64,000 bases of DNA, taken from the NCBI GenBank assembly GCA_030549495.1, contig JAUIRK010000945.1, positions 1,757,501 through 1,821,500 of the forward strand, in the 5' to 3' direction. Made by a program: the position numbers and the translations under genes. Shown here one piece after another: positions 44,423 to 53,683 of this stretch. The notes under the pieces were generated by a model. That model was not told where the DNA came from. It saw only the letters and a program-made list of their open reading frames with translations, and did not search any database. Every line of letters starts with the position of its first letter. Within the stretch, counting starts at the first letter, position 1. Source of the DNA: Nectonema munidae. Lineage: Eukaryota > Nematomorpha > Nectonematoida > Nectonematidae.

Positions 44423-45886
44423 TTATATTTTCGAAAAAAACATGACATATGTACTTCCGATAATGTCGTCCAAGTAATAACCTAGTGGAATCTCCTTAGT
44501 TATGTCAACTCTTTTGTCATCCGCGTAAATGTAGCTTCCCTTTTCATTTGTTTTTATTAAAGATGTGTAATGATAAAATGAATCTGGATTATAATGGCCG
44601 TTATGGAAAATAGAACCTACGAATTTGTAGGACTCTTTCTTAGATGCATTTAAGTTCAACGTTTCTAGCGTCTTCAAGTGTATTCTGTTCTTCGTTTGGT
44701 TTCTGTAGTTGAAAATGTTCGTTCTGACAATCAAGTACATGGGAGAAGAAAGTATGTCCATTTTCTCCTTCATGTATCTGCCGCATTCAGAACATTTTCT
44801 TTCGCTCATTATTTCTTGCGTGCTCCTATTGGTTGCTTCTTCTACGTCCATCATCTCTCCTTCGTTGTAATTGACTTGTAGACCTTTTTGATTTTCTATG
44901 TCATTGTATACTTGGTGGCCACATTCACATGAAAAGTGTGTCCTTGTAATTATGTTAAAAGGCAATTCAAGTTGTGGGCACTTCAAAAATACATCATCCA
45001 GAAATTCGAGAGGGTCTTGTGTACTTTTGCCATCGTATCTCTTCTTGTCAATTGACTTCCTAAACGCTCTGTTCGATAAAGGACCCTTCTTGGCTGTGTA
45101 ACTCTGATACAGTTCTTTTAAGAGTTTGTTTCCGCCTATTGCTTCTTCAATATTTGGCAAGTTGAAAATACATTGAATTAAGGAATTGGCGTAACAATTC
45201 AGTCCGTCATTGATAAATCCAGGAGGTTTCTTGATAATCTTTTCACTACTTGAACATGGATTTGCTTTGGGAGTTTTGGAGTCTGAGCTATCGTTTTGTG
45301 TTTCTCTTCTCTCATTTTCTTTGTTTTCTATCAATACAGAGGGTTTTTGATTGTCCTCGTTCTTAACTGTTTCTACCAGAGATGATCCGATACTTTCTGG
45401 TTCTGAGTTTTCTTTCTTTTCTAATAAATTTGACTTTTTAAGTTTGTTTTTTTTATTTTTTTTTTTATTTTTACGAACCTTTTTCGGGGGTTGCTCTTCT
45501 TTAAGTTGTAAATTTTGTGTAGATTTTTTTTCTCTTGGAATGCAAAGAGAAGTGATATAAATAATTAATTTCGCAATTTTTAAATATATACTTAAGATTA
45601 CAAAATAGCTAATGAGATTGATCAAACTATCAACTTGACAAACTTCTGGAATCTCACTTATTTTTTTAACATATTCTTCATTCTTGGATATTTCTATTCC
45701 CATCTTCTTGCCATTCTTTACTAATAATTGACCTATCTTTGTTAAAAAGTTATAGTTTAATTTCATTGTAGTACTTAATTTATCATTATTGTTATCATTG
45801 ATAAATATCGTATTGTGGCATGTCCCTGAAAGTTTAGCAAAACTCCCGAAAAACAGCATAATAATAAACATAAAAAAGCGTGACAT
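44423..45886 (-). CDS. Membrane-anchored ubiquitin-specific protease, copy 1 (487 aa)
   Basis: Cysteine protease of family C19 that removes ubiquitin from proteins. Start chosen at 45886 because MSRFFMFIIMLFFGSFAKLS is a clear signal peptide; the frame is open 37 codons further upstream. Then: a short outside/lumenal segment; one membrane segment at about 87-115; a polybasic stretch at 134-151; an acidic/Ser linker; and the USP domain from ~222. Catalytic Cys231 is in DGLNCYANSLIQ, His439 in SFYHYTSLIK, and Asp456/457 in YADDKRVD. QDPLEFLDDVF (290-300) is the Cys-box partner and zinc Cys are 320, 322, 365 and 368. The end YVMFFSKI is the usual final strand. At ~265 residues the USP domain is near minimal. 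Intronless. Its twin is at 50811-52274. Possible membrane or organelle-surface deubiquitinase (USP30 is a membrane-anchored precedent), but the exact family is not recognised. Confidence 0.85.
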   Translation of the reverse strand: MSRFFMFIIMLFFGSFAKLSGTCHNTIFINDNNNDKLSTTMKLNYNFLTKIGQLLVKNGKKMGIEISKNEEYVKKISEIPEVCQVDSLINLISYFVILSIYLKIAKLIIYITSLCIPREKKSTQNLQLKEEQPPKKVRKNKKKNKKNKLKKSNLLEKKENSEPESIGSSLVETVKNEDNQKPSVLIENKENERRETQNDSSDSKTPKANPCSSSEKIIKKPPGFINDGLNCYANSLIQCIFNLPNIEEAIGGNKLLKELYQSYTAKKGPLSNRAFRKSIDKKRYDGKSTQDPLEFLDDVFLKCPQLELPFNIITRTHFSCECGHQVYNDIENQKGLQVNYNEGEMMDVEEATNRSTQEIMSERKCSECGRYMKEKMDILSSPMYLIVRTNIFNYRNQTKNRIHLKTLETLNLNASKKESYKFVGSIFHNGHYNPDSFYHYTSLIKTNEKGSYIYADDKRVDITKEIPLGYYLDDIIGSTYVMFFSKI

Positions 45887-46103
45887 CTTGAGGTGTATTT
45901 TATAAGTAATGAATTGCAAACAAATACAGCACATAGTATTGGTAACTTCATTTGCATAAGTGTAAAGTGAGAGTTCATTGCACTCTCTGTCAACCACAAG
46001 GGACCAATGATGTCAACCGATGAAACAACTCATCACACACCAAAAAATACACACAAAAGGCCTATCTAGATAAGTTCTCGGTAATGGACCGAGAAAAAAA
46101 TTG

Positions 46104-46140
46104 ACCAATCAGATGAGATATCATCAGACTATATAAAATA
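46104..46140 (+). promoter_or_regulatory. CCAAT-TATA promoter-like site, unit 1
   Basis: CCAATCAG followed ~20 bp later by TATATAAAATA, in plus orientation. It therefore points away from the minus-strand USP gene, although the A/T-rich core also reads as TATATAG on the other strand. Conserved in unit 2 (52494-52530). No convincing product lies downstream; the 63-codon frame at 46196 is not kept beyond its first part in unit 2. Confidence 0.35.
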
Positions 46141-47429
46141 TACACAGAAAAGATACAACTATTGTAAATCAATCCATAACTCATCATCACACGATATGAC
46201 ATACAAAACGCTTAATTCTTTTGGCCTATACTACTTTTATATATATTTTTTTTCTTATTTTTATTTAAAAAAAAAGATATTAGATACTTCATGTTATCAA
46301 AAATTATACGAAAAAATATCAACTCATCATACCATACAAAGTTACACACAAACTCTAAACGTTATATTAAAAACGCCACTGGTTTGAGGATTTTATATGT
46401 TTTTTGAAATCAATTTGAACGTGTGACTTACTCAATTCATATATGATAAGTTCAATCAGGGTGATATATTGAGATGAAAATGAATCAAAAGAAAAGAGAT
46501 TTGAAATTGCTGGTCATCTAAAAAATTCCCAAAAAAAAATTTAAGTAAAAGCTTCAAATTTTGACTTTATTGTCAATAACTTTTTTTGATATTTTCAAAG
46601 ATATAATTTTTACCGTCTTATTTCTTTTATTATGTTTGTTATAGAAATTTTCACCAAAATAATTAACGCCATCTATATATTTTTTCTGAAAAATGCCACT
46701 AGACCTTTTTAATCTGTTTTTCATTATGTTCAATTAATTATTAGCAAAAATTAATTTTTTGTGCATATTTTTCTCATAACACTTAGTTCATGTATTTTTT
46801 GTAAAAAAATTTAACGCTATCTATTCAAAAAGAAGAAGTGTATTCCTTAATTTTTAAGTATCATTTGAACGTCTGGAATTTACTGGAAGTTTAAACTTTT
46901 CATAAGTAAAATCCAATAATTCACATAAATTTTTTAGTGAAATCTATTTGTAAACACATTTTTTGTTGATGAGAAAACGCATGAAGCTAAACTAGCAGAG
47001 AAAAGATTCATAATAAAACATACAAGCTGTTGATTTATATAACAACATTACATACTATAACTTGCATACATTAGGAATCATATAAAATTGAAGTTTGTTT
47101 ATGTATGTGCAATATTTATATCGATACTTTACCATATTGAATATGTTGAAATGTAAACATTTTATCTACATTTTGTCCTTTATAGTAGTTTTTTTTAGCA
47201 ATTTTTACTAAAGATCTATTTTTGTAGAGATAAAATACTAGCCTTCCTCTTAAAAATTTGTATTATTTGGAACAAATACTCTCAAATTAAAAAATAACTA
47301 TTTTTTCATTTTGGTTTCCTTCAATATCCGCAAACATAAGTTCGAAATAAGTATAAATTTGTTGAAGTTTTTGATTAAATATTTTTAACAACAAATATTT
47401 TTAGAAATAAAAGTAGTTCGTCAGAAACC

Positions 47430-48712
47430 TTGTACTACTGCTATCAAAAATTTTCAATGAGTGACTTCCTCGCATACATCGCATCTTTGTTTCCTATTGG
47501 TCAGGCTAGAAATCAACATTTAGATATAAAATACCTTTTCTCCCATAAGAATGGAGAGCCTTTTCTCAAAGCAGCTTTGAATAGAGATATGTTTTTATTA
47601 ATTCATAAATTCATTTGCTTTGACGACAAAACCCAAAGAAATTCATCAGATAAACTTTCTGCAATTCGATGTTTACATGATCACTTTTCTCACATTTATA
47701 GTAAGTATTATACTCCTCAAGATTACGTAACCATTGAAGAGCAACTTGTAAAGTTCAGAGGAAGAACTTCTTTGAAAATATATGATCAATCTAAGCCTGG
47801 CCGCTATGGTATAAAATGTTACCACTGTTGCTCGAAGCTATTATATTTTTAAACCTGAAATCTATATACCTGGTTTACCTGACAAAAACTACTTTTCTTC
47901 TGAAGAAATAGTTAAACGACTAGTTTTGGGATCTAATATACCAAAAGGATGTGGTATTTACATGGATCGTTTTTTTACATCCCATAATTTATGTGAATGG
48001 GCAAATAATATTGGTTATACTCTTTGTGGAACTGTCAGAGCTACACGAAGATTTATGCTCCACATAATCACACCTAGTTATTTGAAAGACTTGAAACTTG
48101 CTGAGTATGAAAGTAAATTTTTATACAGCGAACATGCATCGCTTACTGCATATATACCTCACAAACACGCAAGAAAAAACTTCCAAGTAGTGTATATCCT
48201 TTCATCACAGCACCTTGGTAAAATAGAGGTGGTAGGAGAACGAAGTAAGCCACAAACTATTTTAGAATACAATAAGTTTAAATCTGGAGTTGACATTGTA
48301 AACAAGATGCTTAGAGAGTTTACATGTTACAAGCCTTCAAGAAAATGGCCGTTTTTACTTTTTTGCAACCATCTAGACATTCTAGCTCACAATAGCTGGA
48401 TAATTTTACGGCATAATTCTCCTCAACAATTTCCATCAACTCGTAAAAGTGGGAGAAAGTATTTTTGCGAGATCTATCTTTGAAGCAGAGCGAACTTTCC
48501 ATGAAAGTGAGGCAAAACGATTCTTTTACGCAAGAGATTTGATTAGATTTTTCGGCATTGAAGAAGATTTTGTTGTCCCCACAACATCCACTCGCGGTTA
48601 TTGTTATGTTTCCTCATGCAAGCCGAAAAAAAGAGGAACTAGAAAATGTTATGGATGTAAAAAGCCCATATGTAAAATTCATACAAATTTTTTCTGTCAT
48701 AATTGCTCTTAA
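47430..48712 (+). pseudogene. piggyBac transposase, broken
   Basis: Three overlapping reading frames cover the C-terminal ~430 residues of a piggyBac DDD transposase: RDMFLLIHKFICFDD, YVTIEEQLVKFRGRTSLKIY, SKPGRYGIK, IPKGCGIYMDRFFTSHNL, then YNKFKSGVDIVNKML, KWPFLLFCNHLDIL and NSW. The Cys-rich end is CYVSSCKPKKRGTRKCYGCK, then CKIH...CHNC. There is a single-base frameshift near 47815 and another near 48475. At the position of the first catalytic Asp (canonical TVDEQL) the copy has Glu (TIEEQL); the second (YMDRF) and third (SGVDIVNKM) are kept. The N-terminus is truncated before 47430. Confidence 0.85.
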
Positions 48713-49003
48713 ATTTTATTCTTACTTTAGAAAATAAAGTATTGCTTTATAATTTTTTTTTAAATAATCATTTTTTTCAAAAGTTTTTTTTAATTGGGCC
48801 TTTTTATTTAGTGAAAAAAATAACATAAACAAGAATACATGAAAACTATGAAAAAATCAATCTAAAATAAGGAAAGATAAAATTCAAATAAAATTGTCTT
48901 TATCCAAAAATTGAATATTGTCATATCAAGATATTTGAAACATTTTTTCCTGTATAAAATCTTTGTTATTCTAAATGTTAACAACCAGATCATAAAAAGC
49001 AGC

Positions 49004-49124
49004 GTGTGTGGGTGGGGGGGTGTGTGTGTGGGGGGAGTTGTTGGGTGTTTTTATATGTTTTGTGTGTTTTTTTTGGGGGGGTGGGTTTTGTGTGTGTGTG
49101 GGGTTTTGTTTTGTTGTTTTTTTT
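49004..49124 (+). repeat. G/T-only low-complexity tract
   Basis: About 120 bp composed almost wholly of G and T on the plus strand (runs of 5-7 G, TGTGTG, TTTTTGGG), with only four A. The 85-codon frame through it is an artefact. Confidence 0.8.
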
Positions 49125-49412
49125 GGGTAATTTATAATGTTTTAACTACTTCAAAAAAGAATATTTGAAAAAATATGAGAATCATAGTTTTTTCAATTTT
49201 TTAAAGATTTTCTGGTAGCGTTAATTTTTTTGTTTTTTCCATGTATGGACTAATTTGCTTTTTCAGTAAATAAAAAACACCAAAATTTGTTATTTCACAT
49301 TATTTTAATAATTTACATGTTAATTTTATATTAGGTTATATATTTAATAATCGATGAAATCAAGCTTTGAAAATTTGAGTTGACGTAAAATTCCCGTTAC
49401 GTCTTGCGAGGG

Positions 49413-49658
49413 TTAATATATACCATTAAAATCTTAACATTATTAGTGCTGGGCAAAACCTGTTGTAACTTACTTTGGTGAATTCAATATATACGTATTT
49501 TCAAGTATGCTGAATTATGGTGATGCTTATTTTGCTTTAAAATCAATCAAAAAACCGGTCAAAAAGGCATTTAAAAATGGTGATTTCCCTCAAATTAACA
49601 AGTTTTACACATATATACACCTTTTTAAGTATACTGAATTCACTTCTGACATTTATTT
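49413..49658 (+). repeat. ~245-bp direct repeat, copy 1
   Basis: Begins with the TTAA at the piggyBac right end and includes GGCAAAACCTGTTGTAACTT and GCTTTAAAATCAATCAAAAA. It matches 52878-53140 closely apart from an 18-bp gap. Confidence 0.85.
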
Positions 49659-50342
49659 TTAATAATAATACTAATAATAAATTTATTTACAAAAGCATGA
49701 ATAATTGAAATTGATTGAAAAGTGACATTTGGAAGAAACTTTCATGAGTGTGGTCCAAGAGCCCAAAGGGAAAAAAATTAGAAAGAAAGAACTTTTGAAG
49801 GTCAGCTTTTCATCCAGAAATTGCAATAATCGAAATACTTAAAATTAAAGCTAGATATTTATTGAAGATCATATTTAAAATTTAAGTTATAGTGGCTAAG
49901 AGAAAATAGATAGAATACAAATTTAATTTATATAAAAATTTTTGACAGATTTTGGAAATATTTGTGTACAACACAATTTCTTTCTTTGAAATCCTGCTTT
50001 GGGGCTTATTTCCAGCCATCTCTTAAAAACATCGATTTCTTATTGGAAAAGTGTTAATAGGGGTTGGATGTGAAGAGTTTGTTCATTGTTTGTCGGAGTC
50101 TTTTTTCCAAAATCGATTTCTCTTTTCCAGCATTGAATCTTTGTTTTCCATGATAGAAGTTTGCTGGCGTAAAAAGTAAGAGTGACTGATAAACATTTTG
50201 CCTAAATTTCCTCCTCCGTTTTTTAAGCTCTTATCGACTTGCCATATGAAAGAGGAGTATATTTTAGATCCTCCCTTTTTCTATTTCTAAAGATAAATTA
50301 CTCGATGAAAAGTTTCCTATAAAATCTCATTTCAAAAAAAAA

Positions 50343-50577
50343 TGGTGAGGTGGTACATTGGGTCATGTGTTGAATGTTTTGTGTCTCATTCCTGGAATTC
50401 AGGTCCCCCCTCAAAAAAGAGGTATTACCGTCCGGAAACGGGGGTTTCATGTGAGCCAGAATTCTCACACTCATTGTTGCCTGATTAATGGCACAGACCA
50501 ACCTCCATCTTTGAGTCGCCTCTTACGACACGCAGATGATACGCTAACACTATTCTAGTGCCGGTGTCAGACGGCCC
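50343..50577 (+). repeat. SINE-like element (family C) in USP unit 2
   Basis: Copy of 43953-44196 with only a few base changes. It was duplicated along with the unit rather than inserted twice. Confidence 0.55.
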
Positions 50578-50810
50578 CTCCCATTTTAAATTGTTAATGA
50601 ATTAGTAGATTTATTTTTATATATATTAGTTTCTTTTACATTATTTGACTTTTAAAACCCTTAGCAAAATTTTTTAAATATTCTTGATTATCTTTCAATT
50701 TACAACCCTTAACCAAAATTTTTACAACTGCTAGTATATATTAGATAATGAAATAAATATGAAAAATCTTTTGTCTTTTTTATAATGAATAGATATATAT
50801 CTTGGAGTTA

Positions 50811-52274
50811 TTATATTTTCGAAAAAAACATGACATATGTACTTCCGATAATGTCGTCTAAGTAATAACCTAGTGGAATCTCCTTAGTTATGTCAACTCT
50901 TTTGTCATCCGCGTAAATGTACGTTCCCTTTTCATTTGTTTTTATTAAAGATGTGTAATGATAAAATGAATCTGGATTATAATGGCCGTTATGGAAAATA
51001 GAACCTACGAATTTGTAGGACTCTTTCTTGGATGCATTTAAGTTCAACGTTTCTAGCGTCTTCAAGTGTATTCTGTTCTTCGTTTGGTTCCTGTAGTTGA
51101 AAATGTTCGTTCTGACAATCAAGTACATGGGAGAAGAAAGTATGTCCATTTTCTCCTTCATGTATCTGCCGCATTCAGAACATTTCCTTTCGCTCATTAT
51201 TTCTTGCGTGCTCCTATTGGTTGCTTCTTCTACGTCCATCATCTCTCCTTCGTTGTAATTGACTTGCAGACCTTTTTGATTTTCTATGTCATTGTATACT
51301 TGGTGGCCACATTCACATGAAAAGTGTGTCCTTGTAATTATGTTAAAAGGCAATTCAAGTTGTGGGCACTTCAAAAATACATCATCCAGAAATTCGAGAG
51401 GGTCTTGTGTACTTTTGCCATCGTATCTCTTCTTGTCAATTGACTTCCTAAACGCTCTGTTCGATAAAGGACCCTTCTTGGTTGTGTAACTCTGATACAG
51501 TTCTTTTAAGAGTTTGTTTCCGCCTATTGCTTCTTCAATATTTGGCAAGTTGAAAATACATTGAATTAAGGAATTGGCGTAACAATTCAGTCCGTCATTG
51601 ACAAATCCAGGAGGTTTCTTGATAATCTTTTCACTACTTGAACATGGATTTACTTTGGGAGTTTTGGAGCCTGAGCTATCGTTTTGTGTTTCTCTTCTCT
51701 CATTTTCTTTGTTTTCTATCAATACAGAGGCTTTTTGATTGTCCTCGTTCTTAACTGTTTCTACCAGAGATGATCCGATACTTTCTGGTTCTGAGTTTTC
51801 TTTCTTTTCTAATAAATTTGACTTTTTAAGTTTGTTTTTTTTATTTTTTTTTTTATTTTTACGAACCTTTTTCGGGGGTTGCTCTTCTTTAAGTTTTAAA
51901 TTTTGTGTCGATTTTTTTTCTCTTGGAATGCAAAGAGAAGTGATATAAATAATTAATTTCGCAATTTTTAAATATATACTTAAGATTACAAAATAGCTAA
52001 TGAGATTGATCAAACTATCAACTTGACAAACTTCTGGAATCTCACTTATTTTTTTAACATATTCTTCATTCTTGGATATTTCTATTCCCATCTTCTTGCC
52101 ATTCTTTACTAATAATTGACCTATCTTTGTTAAAAAGTTGTAATTTAGTTTCAATATAGTACTTAATTTATCATTATTGTTATCATTGATAAATATCGTA
52201 TTGTGGCATGTCCCTGAAAGTTTAGCAAAACGCCAGAAAAACAGCATAATAATAAACATAAAAAAGCGTGACAT
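50811..52274 (-). CDS. Membrane-anchored ubiquitin-specific protease, copy 2 (487 aa)
   Basis: Same length and layout as the copy at 44423-45886: signal peptide (MSRFFMFIIMLFFWRFAKLS), membrane segment at ~87-115, polybasic linker, USP domain with Cys231, His439, Asp456/457 and zinc Cys 320, 322, 365, 368 all kept. About a dozen residues differ over the shared frame, mainly in the N-terminal 50 residues and the linker (for example GS to WR near 14-15, A208 to V, I225 to V, A265 to T, S451 to T). The frame is open 96 codons upstream of the chosen start. That extension has an in-frame ATG but is not shared by copy 1, so it is probably not translated. No stops or frameshifts. Confidence 0.85.
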   Translation of the reverse strand: MSRFFMFIIMLFFWRFAKLSGTCHNTIFINDNNNDKLSTILKLNYNFLTKIGQLLVKNGKKMGIEISKNEEYVKKISEIPEVCQVDSLINLISYFVILSIYLKIAKLIIYITSLCIPREKKSTQNLKLKEEQPPKKVRKNKKKNKKNKLKKSNLLEKKENSEPESIGSSLVETVKNEDNQKASVLIENKENERRETQNDSSGSKTPKVNPCSSSEKIIKKPPGFVNDGLNCYANSLIQCIFNLPNIEEAIGGNKLLKELYQSYTTKKGPLSNRAFRKSIDKKRYDGKSTQDPLEFLDDVFLKCPQLELPFNIITRTHFSCECGHQVYNDIENQKGLQVNYNEGEMMDVEEATNRSTQEIMSERKCSECGRYMKEKMDILSSPMYLIVRTNIFNYRNQTKNRIHLKTLETLNLNASKKESYKFVGSIFHNGHYNPDSFYHYTSLIKTNEKGTYIYADDKRVDITKEIPLGYYLDDIIGSTYVMFFSKI

Positions 52275-52493
52275 CTTGAGGTGTATTTTATAAGTAATGA
52301 ATTGCAAACAAATACAGCATAGAGTATTGGTAACTTCATTTGCATAAGTGTAAAGTGAGAGTTCATTGCACTCTCTGTCAACCACAAGGGGGACCAATGA
52401 TATCAACCGATGAAACAACTCATCACACACCAAAAAATACACACAAAAGGCCGATCTAGATAAGTTCTCGGTAACGGACCGAGAAAAAAATTG

Positions 52494-52530
52494 ACCAATC
52501 AGATGAGATATCATCAGACTATATAAAATA
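52494..52530 (+). promoter_or_regulatory. CCAAT-TATA promoter-like site, unit 2
   Basis: Identical arrangement to 46104-46140, preserved in the duplicate. Confidence 0.35.
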
Positions 52531-52877
52531 TACACAGAAAAGATACAACTATAGTAAATCAATCAATAACTCATCATCACACGATATGACATACAAAACG
52601 CTTAATTCTTTTGGCCTATACTACTTTTATATATTTTTTTTTTCTTATTTTTATTTAAAAAAAAAGATATTAGATACTTCATGTTATCAAAAATTATACG
52701 AAAAAATATCAACTATATTAAAAAAAGAAAAGTGATTTGAAAATGCTGGTCATTTAAAAAATTATTTTTTTATGAAGGATATTGAAAATAATTTTATCAC
52801 ATATATACCGCATTTTCAAATATGTTCAATTCAATTGTAATATTTATTTGTTTTAAAAATCTAAAAATCACAAATCC

Positions 52878-53140
52878 TTAACATATACCATTAAAATCTT
52901 AACATTATTAGTTCTGGGCAAAACCTGTTGTAACTTACGTTGGTGAATTCAATATATACGTATTTTCAAGTATGCTGAATTATGGTGATGCTTATTTTGC
53001 TTTAAAATCAATCAAAAAACCGGTCAAAAAGGCATTTAAAAATGGTGATTTCCCTCAAATTAACCAGTTTTACAAATAAATAGATTTTTACACATATATA
53101 CACCTTTTTAAGTATGCTGAATTCAATTTTGACTTTTATT
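52878..53140 (+). repeat. ~245-bp direct repeat, copy 2
   Basis: Starts with TTAA at 52878, as does copy 1, but here TTAA is preceded by AATCACAAATCC rather than a transposon end. This copy probably shows the empty piggyBac target site. Confidence 0.85.
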
Positions 53141-53683
53141 TTGCATGGAGAAATGAATAAAACTGCTCGTCTGTCGAGATTTCTCGAGAATTTTAGAATT
53201 TTTTTATTTCTTGATTCTCAAGAAATTTTTGTCGAGACTCAAGAATTAAAATATTTTTTTATTATTGAAAACGTGTTAAATTTTGAATAAATATATTAAT
53301 AAAAAATAAATAATTATGTGTAATTCACGATCAACTTTTGAATATTCAAATTTTGAAGAAATTTTAGAATGTGCAAAAAATATTTTTGATAAAATTTTTT
53401 CTCATTATTCGTTGCATGGAAATGTCTATAAAACATAGTGAAACGCTGATTGACGGTGAAGAAGATTAGACAATCTTTTTGATACAAAATTTATTGAAAC
53501 TCGGCATTTTTCCAACAATATAGCATACTGGTTCCAGCACTTTCTTTCGTGGAAATAATGCTGATTTTGCTTTCAAAAATATTATATTCAAGATATTTTG
53601 TTGGCTGTAGATTCTTGTCAATCTGAACAAAAGTATATCAGGCACATATGATATTTCGTTATACCATACAAAACTCATAATCA
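53141..53683. other. Low-complexity stretch, no gene
   Basis: Contains a block at 53168-53250 rich in CTCGAGA and TTCTTGA words (possible MITE remnant) and AT-rich sequence. Confidence 0.4.

Larger units (their letters stand above)
43270..46530. repeat. Duplicated USP unit, copy 1
   Basis: From TAATAATAATACTAA (43270) the sequence matches 49658 onward at roughly 98% as far as AAAAATATCAACT (46323). After a ~160-bp stretch missing in copy 2, similarity resumes for ~45 bp to about 46530. The unit contains a SINE-like part (43953-44196), the minus-strand USP gene, and upstream promoter-like sequence. Confidence 0.85.
46531..49412 (+). mobile_element. piggyBac element, broken
   Basis: The right end reads inward CCCTCGCAAGACGTAACGGG, a piggyBac-type terminus, followed outward by the target TTAA (49413-49416). 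The transposase occupies 47430-48712. The left terminus was not found: the sequence after about 46530 does not match unit 2, and no TTAA-CCC end is visible, so the left end is probably lost or diverged. Confidence 0.75.
49658..52760. repeat. Duplicated USP unit, copy 2
   Basis: Second copy of the unit at 43270-46530, same orientation. It lacks ~160 bp present in copy 1 after 52713 and has a ~120-bp tail (to about 52877) that copy 1 lacks because of the piggyBac insertion and loss. Confidence 0.85.

Noticed and set aside
44678-45560. Plus-strand frames across the USP gene (44678-44881, 44898-45101, 45351-45560, and their twins in copy 2)
   Set aside because: Antisense shadows of the USP coding sequence; no independent motif.
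48911-49168. Plus-strand frame rich in Val, Gly, Phe and Cys
   Set aside because: Produced by the G/T-only low-complexity tract.
52275-52562. N-terminal extension of the second USP frame (96 codons)
   Set aside because: Not shared by copy 1, and it would bury the clear signal peptide. The Met at 52274 is the better start.
53160-53250. CTCGAGA/TTCTTGA-rich block as an inverted-repeat element
   Set aside because: Short self-complementary words only; no defined arms or flanking duplication.
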